In this document: piece after piece, positions 1 to 9,153 of the stretch
Numbering within the stretch: position 1 is the first letter of the stretch
Layout: each line of letters opens with the position of its first letter
Source: Flavobacterium agrisoli
Lineage (GTDB): Bacteria; Bacteroidota; Bacteroidia; Flavobacteriales; Flavobacteriaceae
Assembly: GCF_016522065.1 (NCBI RefSeq)
Contig: NZ_JAEHFV010000002.1
Coordinates: 434,001 to 498,000 of the forward strand
Reading direction: 5' to 3'
Length of the DNA: 64,000 bases
Notes under the pieces: generated by a model
What the model was told of the DNA's origin: nothing
Database searches by the model: none
The model's input: the letters and a program-made list of their open reading frames with translations, nothing else
Made by a program: the position numbers and the translations under genes

Positions 1-1
1 A

Positions 2-952
2 TCGCATACGTTAGAGATGAAAAAAAAGCTTGAAGAAACCGACGAAGAATTGCTGGAATTGGCTATTATCGAACTTCGCGAACGCTTTCAGTTACTTTCA
101 AAAGAAATTATTGTACCTTTTGAAATAAATTTGGGAGATCATATTAAAATTACCGTTCCGCAATTGGGCGATAAAAAGCAAATATTGGACTTATCTATTC
201 GAAATGCTAAATTTTACCGAATAGAGCAACTCAAACAACTGCAAATTGTAGACCCCGACCGTCATACCAACCGCATTATGGCACAAATGCAAAAAGATTT
301 GCGATTGCCTGTTGAACCGAGACACATAGAATGTTTTGATAATTCGAATATTCAGGGAACCAATCCCGTGGCCGCTTGTGTGGTTTTTAAAGATGGCAAA
401 CCGAGTAAAAAAGACTACCGCCATTTTAACATTAAAACGGTGGAAGGCCCAAATGATTTTGCTTCGATGGAAGAAGTCGTATACCGAAGATACAAACGTT
501 TGTTAGAAGAAAACCAACCCTTGCCACAGCTCATTATTATCGATGGAGGAAAAGGTCAATTGTCATCGGCATTAAAAAGTTTAGACGATTTAGGGTTGCG
601 AGGTAAAATTGCGATCATCGGAATAGCCAAAAGGCTAGAAGAATTGTTTTATCCCGGTGATTCGATCCCCTTGTATTTGGATAAAAAATCCGAAACTTTA
701 AAAATTATTCAGCAGTTACGTAACGAAGCCCACCGATTTGGTATTACCTTTCACCGAGACAAACGCAGTAAAGCAGCTTTGAATTCTTCTATCGAAAGTA
801 TTCCGGGTATAGGCGAAAAAACGATGCAAACCCTCATCAAACATTTTAAAAGTGTTAAAAGGTTAAAATTAGCAACAGAAAACGAAATTTCTACTGTAAT
901 TGGAGTTTCAAAAGCAAAAAAAATTACCGAATTTTACCAGACTAACAACTAA
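2..952 (+). CDS. uvrC: UvrABC excinuclease subunit C, C-terminal part (cut by window edge)
   Basis: The frame is open from base 2, so the first ATG at 17 is internal and the true start lies to the left. UvrC makes the two incisions around bulky DNA lesions bound by UvrB. About 316 C-terminal residues are present. They include the RNase H-like 5'-incision nuclease domain, with FDNSNIQG, IDGGKGQ and the EAHRFGITFHRDKRSK block carrying the acidic and His residues typical of the family. A C-terminal helix-hairpin-helix region contains IPGIGEKTMQTLIKHFKSVK. The GIY-YIG domain for 3' incision must lie outside the window. The next gene starts 3 bp after the stop, so cotranscription is likely. Confidence 0.95.
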   Translation, partial: SHTLEMKKKLEETDEELLELAIIELRERFQLLSKEIIVPFEINLGDHIKITVPQLGDKKQILDLSIRNAKFYRIEQLKQLQIVDPDRHTNRIMAQMQKDLRLPVEPRHIECFDNSNIQGTNPVAACVVFKDGKPSKKDYRHFNIKTVEGPNDFASMEEVVYRRYKRLLEENQPLPQLIIIDGGKGQLSSALKSLDDLGLRGKIAIIGIAKRLEELFYPGDSIPLYLDKKSETLKIIQQLRNEAHRFGITFHRDKRSKAALNSSIESIPGIGEKTMQTLIKHFKSVKRLKLATENEISTVIGVSKAKKITEFYQTNN

Positions 953-955
953 TTT

Positions 956-3241
956 ATGACTCATAAACAGCAATTTTCAATTTCTCCTTTTCGTATTTCC
1001 CTTCTGAATAACTGCTTTGGAGCGAGATTGAACATTTTTTTGCTGTTTGCACTATTTTCATGTTGTAGTTTACTCTATAGTCAAACCAAAATTCCATCAA
1101 CCGATAAAAAACCTAAAATTGGTTTGGTTTTAAGTGGCGGTGGCGCCAAAGGTTTTGCGCATATTGGTGTTTTAAAAGTTATTGAAGAAGCTGGAATTAA
1201 AGTCGATTATATTGGTGGGACGAGCATGGGCGCGGTAATTGGAGGTCTGTATGCATCGGGTTATAATGCCGCACAAATTGATTCAATCTTTCAAAAAACC
1301 AATTTTGATGATTTAATAAACGATTATATTCCGAGAGCTTCAAAAAATTTCTACGAAAAAAGAAACGATGCCTTATATGCTATTACCTTACCTTTTAGCC
1401 AAATGCGAATCGGAATTCCGCAGGCCTTATCCAAAGGAATTTACAATTACAATTTGTTAAGTAGTTTGACTCGGAATGTACGACACATTCAAGATTTCAA
1501 CAATTTGCCAACGCCGTTTTTGTGTATTGGTACCGATATCGAAACCGGGAAGCAAGTATTACTTAACAAAGGGAATTTAGCGCAAGCCATAATGGCTAGT
1601 AGCTCGTTTCCTTCCTTGTTTTCGCCTGTAGAAATCGACGGCCAATTGTTGGTTGATGGCGGCGTGGTTAACAATTACCCGATTGATGAAATTAAAAAAT
1701 TAGGTGCTGATATCATTATTGGAGTCGATGTTCAAGACGATTTACTCAAACGTAAAAACCTTAAAGACGCCACAAAAATTCTGGTTCAAATTACCAATTT
1801 GCAATCTATTGAAAAAATGAAACGTAAAATTGGAGATACCGATATATACATCAAACCCGATATTCGTGACTATGGTGTGGTTTCTTTTGATAAAGGCGAA
1901 GAAATTATTCGTAAAGGCGAAGAAGCCTCTTTTGTAGTGTACGAAAAATTAAAAGCCTTGGTAAAACCCGATGATTTTTATACCAAACCACCTTTAAAGG
2001 TAGCTAGTGATACGCTCGAAATTAAAGACATCAATTATTCAAAAATTGAAGGATATACTAAAGAATACATTACCGGAAAACTACGGTTTAAAGCCAACTC
2101 CACTATTAGTTATTTGGACTTACAAACCGGAATTAACAATTTAAATGCTACCGATAACTTTAGTGTAATTTCGTATTCGTTATCTAAAAATGAAGAAAAA
2201 GACGATCTCAATTTAACTTTAGTCGAAAACCCAACGCAAACTTTTTTGAAATTTGGTTTGCATTACGATGGACTTTACAAAAGTGGTTTGTTATTAAATA
2301 TTACCCGCAAAAAAACATTTTTAAAAAACGACAATCTTTCGTTTGATGTGGTATTAGGTGATAATTTCAGGTACACTTTTGATTATTATATCGAAAACGG
2401 ATTTAACATTAGTTGGGGTTTTCAATCCAAACTCAGCCGATTTAACCGCAACATTACACCCAATATTAGTAGTGTTCTCAATTATGATAACGACGATAAT
2501 TTAATCAATACCGATTATCTAGATGTAACCAATCGAGCTTACTTTCAATCGTTGTTTTTAAATAAAATTTTAATTGGTGGTGGTGCCGAATTTCAATATT
2601 TAAACATCAGTTCGCAAACTATCAATTCAGTCGATTCAAACATTGATAAAAGCAACTACTTTAGTCTTTTTGGTTATGCCGTTTTTGATTCTTACAACAA
2701 AAAGAATTTTCCGAGCAAAGGCTGGTTTTTTTCGGGCGACTTTCAAACCTATTTGGCTTCGTCTAATTATACGGGACAATTCAATCCATTTTCAATTGCT
2801 AAAGGAAAAATTGGGGGTGCTTTTACCTTTTTTAAGAAACTTTCCTTGCATATAGAATCGGAAGCCGGATTTGCCATCGGTAAACAAAGCGTACCTTTTT
2901 TTAATTTTGCTTTGGGCGGATATGGCTACGCACCTACCAACAATTTTAATTATTTTTATGGCTATGATTTTATTAGCCTTGCCGCCGACAGTTATATCAA
3001 ATCGGTAATCACTTTAGATTATGAATTCCTTCGAAAAAACCACGTGAATTTTTCGGCTAATTATGCTAATATTAAAGACAATTTATTTGATTCGGTAGAA
3101 TGGATTTCCCTTCCCGATTACTCTGGTTATGCAGTAGGTTACGGATTAGAAAGCCGAATTGGGCCTATTGAAATAAAATACACTTGGTCTCCAGAACTTA
3201 GTAAAGGATACACTTGGTTTAAAATTGGATATGAATTTTAA
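956..3241 (+). CDS. Patatin-like phospholipase fused to BamA-type outer-membrane barrel
   Basis: The 761-aa product has a late hydrophobic signal segment (about residues 24-42, ending LLYSQ). The patatin domain has the oxyanion glycine run GGGAKGFAHIG, the nucleophile elbow GTSMG and the catalytic DGG. A POTRA-like linker follows, and the last ~330 residues are rich in alternating aromatic strands ending in YTWFKIGYEF, typical of Omp85/BamA-like barrels. In this family (RssA/PlpD-like) the barrel anchors the lipase in the outer membrane; substrate is unknown. The N-terminal extension before the signal is long, so a TTG start near residue 25 is possible. It follows uvrC by 3 bp. Confidence 0.88.
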   Translation: MTHKQQFSISPFRISLLNNCFGARLNIFLLFALFSCCSLLYSQTKIPSTDKKPKIGLVLSGGGAKGFAHIGVLKVIEEAGIKVDYIGGTSMGAVIGGLYASGYNAAQIDSIFQKTNFDDLINDYIPRASKNFYEKRNDALYAITLPFSQMRIGIPQALSKGIYNYNLLSSLTRNVRHIQDFNNLPTPFLCIGTDIETGKQVLLNKGNLAQAIMASSSFPSLFSPVEIDGQLLVDGGVVNNYPIDEIKKLGADIIIGVDVQDDLLKRKNLKDATKILVQITNLQSIEKMKRKIGDTDIYIKPDIRDYGVVSFDKGEEIIRKGEEASFVVYEKLKALVKPDDFYTKPPLKVASDTLEIKDINYSKIEGYTKEYITGKLRFKANSTISYLDLQTGINNLNATDNFSVISYSLSKNEEKDDLNLTLVENPTQTFLKFGLHYDGLYKSGLLLNITRKKTFLKNDNLSFDVVLGDNFRYTFDYYIENGFNISWGFQSKLSRFNRNITPNISSVLNYDNDDNLINTDYLDVTNRAYFQSLFLNKILIGGGAEFQYLNISSQTINSVDSNIDKSNYFSLFGYAVFDSYNKKNFPSKGWFFSGDFQTYLASSNYTGQFNPFSIAKGKIGGAFTFFKKLSLHIESEAGFAIGKQSVPFFNFALGGYGYAPTNNFNYFYGYDFISLAADSYIKSVITLDYEFLRKNHVNFSANYANIKDNLFDSVEWISLPDYSGYAVGYGLESRIGPIEIKYTWSPELSKGYTWFKIGYEF

Positions 3242-3435
3242 ATTTTGTAAATTTCAATAATTAAAATTACGATATTTGTTAGAATGAAAACAAAATGGAG
3301 TGGTTTATTAGCACATCTGCAATTTCTTATCAAAAGAAATCCAGAATAATTGAATGATTTGTGAATAGGAAATGCACGAATCATTCCGTCGCATTTTCTA
3401 GTAATCTCATTGTTTAATTATCTAATTAAAACGTC

Positions 3436-4593
3436 ATGCCATTATACCATACCTTAGGAGCTATTCCTCCTAAAAGACACACCCAATTTGAAAAACCAAC
3501 TGGCGGATGGTACTACGAGCAACTCTTTGGAACCGAAGGTTTTCACGGACATTCCTCGTTATTATATCATACGCATCGCCCAACGCAAGTCAAAGAAATT
3601 CGATCCTCTTATTCGGTAGAACCTAAAATTGCCATTGCAAAAAACATTAAATCGCTACTGCTAAAAGGATTTGAAATCGCGCCCGAAAAAGATTTTTTAG
3701 AAAGTCGTAAGATACTGTTAACCAATAGCGATTGCGGTATTGGACTGGCCGCTCCGCAAGAATCCCTAAACTCTTATTTTTATAAAAACGCCGATGCCGA
3801 TGAACTCCTTTTTATTCATAAAGGGAAAGGCAAATTGCGGACTTTTATGGGAAATATTCCTTTTGAATACGGCGATTACATCATCATTCCTAGGGGAATT
3901 ATTTACCAAATTGAATTTGAAACTGCCGATAATCGGTTGCTTTTTGTAGAATCGTCAGCGCCGATTTATACCCCCAAACGCTACAAAAATGAGTCGGGAC
4001 AACTCTTAGAACACGCACCGTTTTGCGAACGCGATTTTAAATTACCTACCGAATTGGAAACCCACGACGAAAAAGGCGATTTTGTAATTAAAATAAAAAA
4101 AGAAGGCATGCTGCACGAATTGGTGTATGCATCGCATCCTTTTGATGTGGTCGGTTGGGACGGTTATAATTTTCCGTATGCTTTCTCTATTCATAATTTT
4201 GAACCCATAACCGGACGCGTGCACCAACCGCCACCGGTACACCAAACTTTCGAAACGGCTCATTTTGTAGTTTGTTCTTTTTGCCCTCGATTATATGATT
4301 ATCATCCCAAAGCGATTCCGGCTCCTTATAATCACAGTAATATTGATAGCGATGAAGTTTTGTATTATGTTGACGGCGATTTTATGAGTAGGAACAACAT
4401 CGAAAAAGGACATATAACCTTACATCCAAAAGGAATTCCGCATGGTCCAGCTCCCGGAGCAATGGAGCGAAGCATAGGTCAAACCGAAACGGCCGAACTA
4501 GCGGTAATGGTAGACACTTTTAAACCGCTACAAGTAACCGAAGAAGCTTTAAAAATTGACGATGGAAACTATTACAAATCCTGGTGCGAATAA
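3436..4593 (+). CDS. hmgA: Homogentisate 1,2-dioxygenase
   Basis: A 385-aa cytosolic Fe(II) enzyme that opens the ring of homogentisate to maleylacetoacetate in tyrosine and phenylalanine degradation. It starts with the typical MPLYHTLGAIPPKRHTQF. The cupin core shows GRVHQPPPVHQTFE, then NIDSDEVLYYVDGDF and TLHPKGIPHGPAPG, which supply the His and Glu iron ligands expected in the family. Length is near that of the Bacteroidetes form, shorter than the human one. It lies 58 bp upstream of 4-hydroxyphenylpyruvate dioxygenase in the same direction, so two consecutive steps of one pathway are probably coexpressed. Fumarylacetoacetase and maleylacetoacetate isomerase are not in this window. Confidence 0.93.
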   Translation: MPLYHTLGAIPPKRHTQFEKPTGGWYYEQLFGTEGFHGHSSLLYHTHRPTQVKEIRSSYSVEPKIAIAKNIKSLLLKGFEIAPEKDFLESRKILLTNSDCGIGLAAPQESLNSYFYKNADADELLFIHKGKGKLRTFMGNIPFEYGDYIIIPRGIIYQIEFETADNRLLFVESSAPIYTPKRYKNESGQLLEHAPFCERDFKLPTELETHDEKGDFVIKIKKEGMLHELVYASHPFDVVGWDGYNFPYAFSIHNFEPITGRVHQPPPVHQTFETAHFVVCSFCPRLYDYHPKAIPAPYNHSNIDSDEVLYYVDGDFMSRNNIEKGHITLHPKGIPHGPAPGAMERSIGQTETAELAVMVDTFKPLQVTEEALKIDDGNYYKSWCE

Positions 4594-4651
4594 CAAAAAA
4601 CTGTCATTTTGACCCACACAGCTGAATTGTTTCTTTTAAAATTGCAACATT

Positions 4652-5812
4652 ATGAATAAAGACTTAAAACCAGTAGACTACGGTCTCGAAAAAATATTTG
4701 AAGGCGCCCAAGATTTTCTTCCTCTTTTAGGAACCGATTATATCGAATTTTATGTAGGAAATGCCAAGCAAGCTGCTCATTTTTATAAAACGGCATTTGG
4801 TTTTCAATCCTATGCTTACGCCGGATTAGAAACTGGCCTCAAAGACAAATCCTCGTACGTCCTTAAACAAGACAAAATTACATTAGTGCTTACTACCGCT
4901 TTAAACAGCCAATCTAACATTGGCGAACATGTAAAAAAACACGGCGATGGAGTTAAAATTGTAGCATTATGGGTCGATGATGCCCGATCGGCTTTTGAAG
5001 AAACCACCAAAAGAGGTGCCAAACCCTATCTAGAACCTACCGTAGAATTTGATGAAATGGGCGAAGTAGTTCGTTCCGGAATTTATACCTACGGCGAAAC
5101 GGTGCATTTATTTGTGGAACGCAAAAACTACAAAGGCACTTTTTTACCGGGATACAAAGAATGGAATTCGGATTATAACCCAACCACTGTGGGCCTAAAA
5201 TACGTAGATCACATGGTAGGAAATGTAGGTTGGAACGAAATGAATACCTGGGTAAAATGGTACGAAGACGTAATGGGATTTGTAAACTTTTTATCTTTTG
5301 ATGACAAACAAATTACTACCGAATATTCGGCTTTAATGTCAAAAGTAATGAGTAATGGCAATGGCAGAATTAAATTTCCAATAAACGAACCAGCCGAAGG
5401 GAAAAAACGCTCACAAATTGAAGAATATCTCGATTTCTATGAAAGTCCCGGCATTCAACACATTGCTGTTGCAACCGATGACATTACCACTACTGTTGCC
5501 CAAATGCGTGAACGTGGCGTCGAATTTTTAAGTACACCACCCCAAGCCTATTACGATGCTATTCCGGAACGATTAAAAAACCACATGCACCGTTTTAAAG
5601 AAGACATTCAGGAACTACAAAAATTAGGTATCATGATTGATGCCGATGAAGAAGGGTATTTGTTGCAAATTTTCACCAAGCCTGTAGAAGATCGTCCGAC
5701 TTTATTTTTTGAAATTATCCAAAGAATGGGGGCAAAAGGTTTTGGTGCAGGTAACTTTAAAGCGCTTTTTGAATCGATTGAAAGAGAACAAATGTTGAGA
5801 GGAACATTGTAA
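4652..5812 (+). CDS. hppD: 4-hydroxyphenylpyruvate dioxygenase
   Basis: The 386-aa product converts 4-hydroxyphenylpyruvate to homogentisate, the step before HmgA. It has two vicinal-oxygen-chelate (glyoxalase-like) halves. The N-terminal half begins DYIEFYVGNAKQAAHFYKTAFGF. The C-terminal catalytic half carries the iron ligands in VDHMVGNV, IQHIAVATDDI and TLFFEIIQRMG, followed by the typical FGAGNFKALFESIEREQ end. It is the second gene of the hmgA-hppD pair. About 290 bp downstream separate it from the next gene, and that gap holds its own promoter-like box and a terminator. Confidence 0.94.
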   Translation: MNKDLKPVDYGLEKIFEGAQDFLPLLGTDYIEFYVGNAKQAAHFYKTAFGFQSYAYAGLETGLKDKSSYVLKQDKITLVLTTALNSQSNIGEHVKKHGDGVKIVALWVDDARSAFEETTKRGAKPYLEPTVEFDEMGEVVRSGIYTYGETVHLFVERKNYKGTFLPGYKEWNSDYNPTTVGLKYVDHMVGNVGWNEMNTWVKWYEDVMGFVNFLSFDDKQITTEYSALMSKVMSNGNGRIKFPINEPAEGKKRSQIEEYLDFYESPGIQHIAVATDDITTTVAQMRERGVEFLSTPPQAYYDAIPERLKNHMHRFKEDIQELQKLGIMIDADEEGYLLQIFTKPVEDRPTLFFEIIQRMGAKGFGAGNFKALFESIEREQMLRGTL

Positions 5813-5896
5813 ATTGGCACTATTTTTTCATTTTATCAAAAAATTAACCAAAAAACACCTTATTCCGTGCAAATGTTTTGTTAAACTCAATTTTTA

Positions 5897-5929
5897 TTGA
5901 ATTTTTTCTTGGCTTTGTATCTATCTTTG
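5897..5929 (+). promoter_or_regulatory. Flavobacterium-type promoter for candidate small RNA
   Basis: TATCTTTG at 5922-5929 matches the Bacteroidota -7 box TAnnTTTG. A TTG at 5897-5899 could be the -33 box, with 22 bp between them, slightly long. It predicts a transcript start near 5935. There is no ORF directly downstream, only a structured segment ending in a strong terminator. Confidence 0.45.
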
Positions 5930-5934
5930 CACTC

Positions 5935-6045
5935 GCAAAACAGGAAGGGGTGGTTTCCTTCCGATTTTGATATAAATTTCATAATTTATAGTTTTTTGGT
6001 TAGTTAATAGCATAAAAACTCAGTCGTTAGGCTGAGTTTTTTTGT
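5935..6045 (+). ncRNA. Candidate small RNA between hppD and the DUF3108 gene
   Basis: A stretch of about 110 nt runs from a promoter-like box to a strong intrinsic terminator and has no plausible reading frame. It contains a GGAAGG/CCTTCC hairpin (5943-5948 with 5957-5962) near its 5' end, an AT-rich middle, and the 11-bp terminator stem. I could not match it to a known RNA class: it lacks the conserved core of signal recognition particle RNA and shows no tmRNA or 6S layout. It could instead be an untranslated leader or a chance promoter before a terminator of hppD. Confidence 0.4.
6013..6043 (+). terminator. Strong rho-independent terminator
   Basis: AAAACTCAGTC (6015-6025) pairs with GGCTGAGTTTT (6030-6040) around a GTTA loop, 11 bp with one G-T pair, followed by more T. 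It ends the candidate small RNA and/or hppD. A separate TAnnTTTG box at 6051-6058 follows and could start the next operon. Confidence 0.8.
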
Positions 6046-6105
6046 TTTGGTATTTTTGGAATAAAATTTGTAATTTATATCCTTGTAAATCACAAAATTG
6101 AAATT

Positions 6106-6882
6106 ATGAAAAAAATACATATTATACTGTTACTTCTTTTAGTTCCTTTATTCGGCTTTCAACCCAAAGTAGACACCGCCTTTGATACTGGCGAATGGTT
6201 CAAGCTTCGCATTCATTATGGTATTGTAAACGCTGGTTACGCAACAGTAACGGTAAAAGAGGCTGTTGTTAATCATAAAAAAGTATACCACGCCGTTGGA
6301 AAAGGATATACCACCGGTATGTCGCGTTTTTTCTTTAAAGTCGAAGATTTGTACGAAAGTTATTTTGATAAAAACACGGGTAAACCCTATCGCTATGTTC
6401 GAAAAATAGACGAAGGAGGTTATACAAAAAATCAAGAAGGCTTTTTTAATCAAGAACAAAACAAAGTTTTGGTAAAGGATTATAAAAACAAATCCGAAAA
6501 AAGTTTGGCCGTAACCGAAAACGTGCAAGATATTGTATCTTCGTTTTATTACTTGCGAAATCATCCTGAAATCGATCAAATGAAACCCGGAGAATCCATT
6601 GCAATCGACATGTTTTTTGATAACGAAATCACAAAATTTAAGTTAAAATTTGTTGGTCGTGAAGATATTAAAACTAAATTTGGAACCGTTTCAACCATGA
6701 TTTTCAAACCTTTAGTACAAGCCGGACGTGTATTTAAAGAAAAGGAAAGTTTAACCCTTTGGATAACAGACGACAAGAACAAATTGCCTGTTCGTATTCA
6801 AGCGGATCTTGCCGTTGGATCTTTAAAAGCCGATATTGACGGCTACAAAAATTTACAAAGTCCATTAAAAATAAAACAATAA
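6106..6882 (+). CDS. DUF3108 domain protein, exported
   Basis: The 258-aa protein has a signal peptide (MKKIHIILLLLLVPLFGFQP). The mature part fits the DUF3108 family: an all-beta periplasmic fold beginning with WFKLRIHYGIVNAGYATV and ending with the run SLTLWITDDKNKLPVRIQ, family signatures I recognise. Function is unknown; family members are periplasmic or outer-membrane associated. A TAnnTTTG -7 box (TATTTTTG, 6051-6058) lies about 50 bp upstream. Its stop codon is directly followed by the kynA start (TAAATG), so the two are translationally linked despite no obvious shared function. Confidence 0.8.
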   Translation: MKKIHIILLLLLVPLFGFQPKVDTAFDTGEWFKLRIHYGIVNAGYATVTVKEAVVNHKKVYHAVGKGYTTGMSRFFFKVEDLYESYFDKNTGKPYRYVRKIDEGGYTKNQEGFFNQEQNKVLVKDYKNKSEKSLAVTENVQDIVSSFYYLRNHPEIDQMKPGESIAIDMFFDNEITKFKLKFVGREDIKTKFGTVSTMIFKPLVQAGRVFKEKESLTLWITDDKNKLPVRIQADLAVGSLKADIDGYKNLQSPLKIKQ

Positions 6883-7818
6883 ATGAACATCAGTGCACAG
6901 TCTGAATCAATTTTAAAAGAAATTGACTCAAAATATCAGACTATCAATCAAAAGACAGAAGTACAACTAGAAGGTCTTTTATGGTCTAAGCCCATTACGT
7001 ATTGGGATTATATTCAAACTGATGCATTGTTAAATCTTCAAATTCAACGTTCTACCCTACCCGACGAAATGGTTTTTATCATGTACCATCAAGTCAACGA
7101 ATTGCTTTTTAAAATGATTTTGTGGGAGATGGAGCAAATTGCCGAAAAAGAAAACATCGATACGGTATTTTTTAGTGAACGATTGGATCGTATTACACGC
7201 TATTTTGACATGCTCACCAACTCTTTTGAAGTTATGGAAAAAGGCATGGAAGTAGACCAATACATGAAATTTAGAAATACTTTGACTCCTGCAAGTGGTT
7301 TTCAAAGTGCACAATACCGTTTAATCGAATTCTCGGCAACGGATACCATCAACCTAACCGACCATCGATTCAAATCAAAAATCAATAACGAAACGACTGT
7401 TGCCGAACAATTTGAATACCTCTACTGGCAAGCAGCAGGAAAAGATTACAAAACCGGTGAAAAGTCGTATTTGTTACAACAATTCGAAAAAAAATACAAA
7501 GCCGAATTTTTAGTCCGAATGGAAACGTATAAAACCAAAAATATTTGGCAAAAATTCAAACAACTGCCTGCCGAAGATCAAAAAAATCCACAACTTATTG
7601 CTGCAATGCGCCATTTTGATTATACGGTAAACATTACGTGGGTTATGCAACATTTGAATACAGCTATCAAATATATTTTAGAAAGCGGACAAGGAAATGG
7701 CGAGGCAACTGGCGGAAGCGATTGGCAAAAATACATGCACCCAAAATTTCAGCGTAGAATCTTTTTCCCGGAATTATGGAGCGCCGAAGAATTAGCCAAT
7801 TGGGGTAGCGAAAAATAA
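6883..7818 (+). CDS. kynA: Tryptophan 2,3-dioxygenase
   Basis: A 311-aa heme enzyme that opens the indole ring of L-tryptophan to N-formylkynurenine, the first step of the kynurenine pathway. Family motifs are clear: PDEMVFIMYHQVNELLFKMI near residue 60, TPASGFQSAQYRLIE near residue 130, and the C-terminal GSDWQKYMHPKFQRRIFFPELW. The start is fixed by direct abutment to the preceding stop. 3-hydroxyanthranilate dioxygenase of the same pathway lies 7.5 kb downstream, but formamidase, kynureninase and kynurenine monooxygenase are absent from the window. Confidence 0.93.
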   Translation: MNISAQSESILKEIDSKYQTINQKTEVQLEGLLWSKPITYWDYIQTDALLNLQIQRSTLPDEMVFIMYHQVNELLFKMILWEMEQIAEKENIDTVFFSERLDRITRYFDMLTNSFEVMEKGMEVDQYMKFRNTLTPASGFQSAQYRLIEFSATDTINLTDHRFKSKINNETTVAEQFEYLYWQAAGKDYKTGEKSYLLQQFEKKYKAEFLVRMETYKTKNIWQKFKQLPAEDQKNPQLIAAMRHFDYTVNITWVMQHLNTAIKYILESGQGNGEATGGSDWQKYMHPKFQRRIFFPELWSAEELANWGSEK

Positions 7819-7842
7819 ATACTAATACAAAAAAAATAAGGT

Positions 7843-9066
7843 TTGAGAAAAATAGGAGTAATTATAATAGTGTTATTTTCAATTATATCGTGTCAAAAAG
7901 AGGCCGATAAACCTGAAACTAAAATTATAAAACCCAAAAAAGCTGCAAAAGTAGAGTTTGGGATTAATTACGCCGATTATAATGTTATTCACGATACCAT
8001 TAAAAAAGGAGATACCTTCGGAACCATCATTCAAAGCCAAAATATCGGAAACAAACGTGTGTATGATATTGTCAATACCGTAAGAGATTCATTTAATGTG
8101 CGAACCATGCGTTATAACAAAGCCTATACTTTGTTTCGCTCTAAAGACAAAACCAACCAATTACAATTATTTGTTTACCAACCCGATGCGCTGACGTATT
8201 ATGTACTCGATTTACGAGACAGTATCCCGGTGGCTTATAAAAAAACCAAACCTGTAACATTTAAACGAAAAGTAATTGGTGGGGTGCTAAAAGGTTCTTT
8301 ATCCGAAACCTTAGGAAACCACCGAGTAGATGTGGCCTTGGCCAATCAGATAACAAAAGTCTTCGCTTGGTCTGTCGATTTCTTTAAATTGAAAAGAGGC
8401 GACCGCTATGCCTTAATTTTCAACGAAAGATTTATTAACGATTCTATTTACGATGGTGTCGAGGAACTGGAAGCGGCTTTTTTTGAATACAAAGGCAAAA
8501 TAGTATACGCTTTTCCTTTTGTACAAGATACAACAACTGGTAAAAAAACCTATTACGACGAAAACGGAAAAACGCTTAAAAACTTATTCTTAAAAACACC
8601 TATCAAATTTAGCCGAATTACCTCTCGCTTTTCGGGTAACCGTTTTCACCCTGTTCAAAAAAGATGGAAAGCGCACAAAGGTACCGATTATGCCGCTCCT
8701 AGAGGCACTCCTATTTCTACAACGGCAGCTGGAGTGGTTGAAAGAACGGGGTATACTGCTGGAAACGGAAATTATGTTAAAGTAAAACACAACGGTACGT
8801 ATGCTACACAATATTTACACATGTCAAAAATTCTTGTCCGCCGCGGACAACATGTTGCCCAAGGCCAAACAATTGGTTTAGTAGGAAGTACTGGACTTGC
8901 CACAGGTCCACATGTGTGTTATCGTTTTTGGAAAAATGGCGTTCAAGTAGACCCTTTACGCTTAAATTTACCAACAGGCGAATCGCTTTCGGCCAAATAC
9001 AAAAGCCGTTTTTTACAAGAAATTGAACCTTTGAAAAGAGAATTGGACAGCATCGGAAATTTATAA
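7843..9066 (+). CDS. M23-family peptidoglycan endopeptidase-like lipoprotein
   Basis: The 407-aa product starts at TTG, giving a lipoprotein signal with lipobox SIISC and lipidated Cys17. The C-terminal third is an M23 (LytM-like) domain: HKGTD places the first His and Asp zinc ligands at about 278 and 282, then YLHMS, then TGPHVCYRFWKNG near 355-367. The usual last motif is HxH; here it is His357-Val-Cys359, so the third ligand would be Cys or the site may be altered. Family members cut cell-wall cross-links. I recall the same HxC form from other Bacteroidetes, so it is probably not a local mutation. It follows kynA by 24 bp. Confidence 0.82.
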   Translation: MRKIGVIIIVLFSIISCQKEADKPETKIIKPKKAAKVEFGINYADYNVIHDTIKKGDTFGTIIQSQNIGNKRVYDIVNTVRDSFNVRTMRYNKAYTLFRSKDKTNQLQLFVYQPDALTYYVLDLRDSIPVAYKKTKPVTFKRKVIGGVLKGSLSETLGNHRVDVALANQITKVFAWSVDFFKLKRGDRYALIFNERFINDSIYDGVEELEAAFFEYKGKIVYAFPFVQDTTTGKKTYYDENGKTLKNLFLKTPIKFSRITSRFSGNRFHPVQKRWKAHKGTDYAAPRGTPISTTAAGVVERTGYTAGNGNYVKVKHNGTYATQYLHMSKILVRRGQHVAQGQTIGLVGSTGLATGPHVCYRFWKNGVQVDPLRLNLPTGESLSAKYKSRFLQEIEPLKRELDSIGNL

Positions 9067-9153
9067 AACAAAGGCACTTTTAAAAGCAAAGTTTTAGTTC
9101 GATTGGTTAGAATTAATTATTTTTGAGGAAAACTCATCAAAAAACGGAACCAA

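Noticed and set aside
3242..3435. Small gene between the patatin and hmgA genes
   Set aside because: No frame with a plausible start and protein-like composition in the 194 bp.
5935..6045. Signal recognition particle RNA
   Set aside because: The GGAAGG hairpin is suggestive, but the conserved loop core of SRP RNA is missing.
6148..6579. 143-codon minus-strand frame opposite the DUF3108 gene
   Set aside because: Composition follows the complement of a real gene, no family motif, no start signal; a shadow frame.
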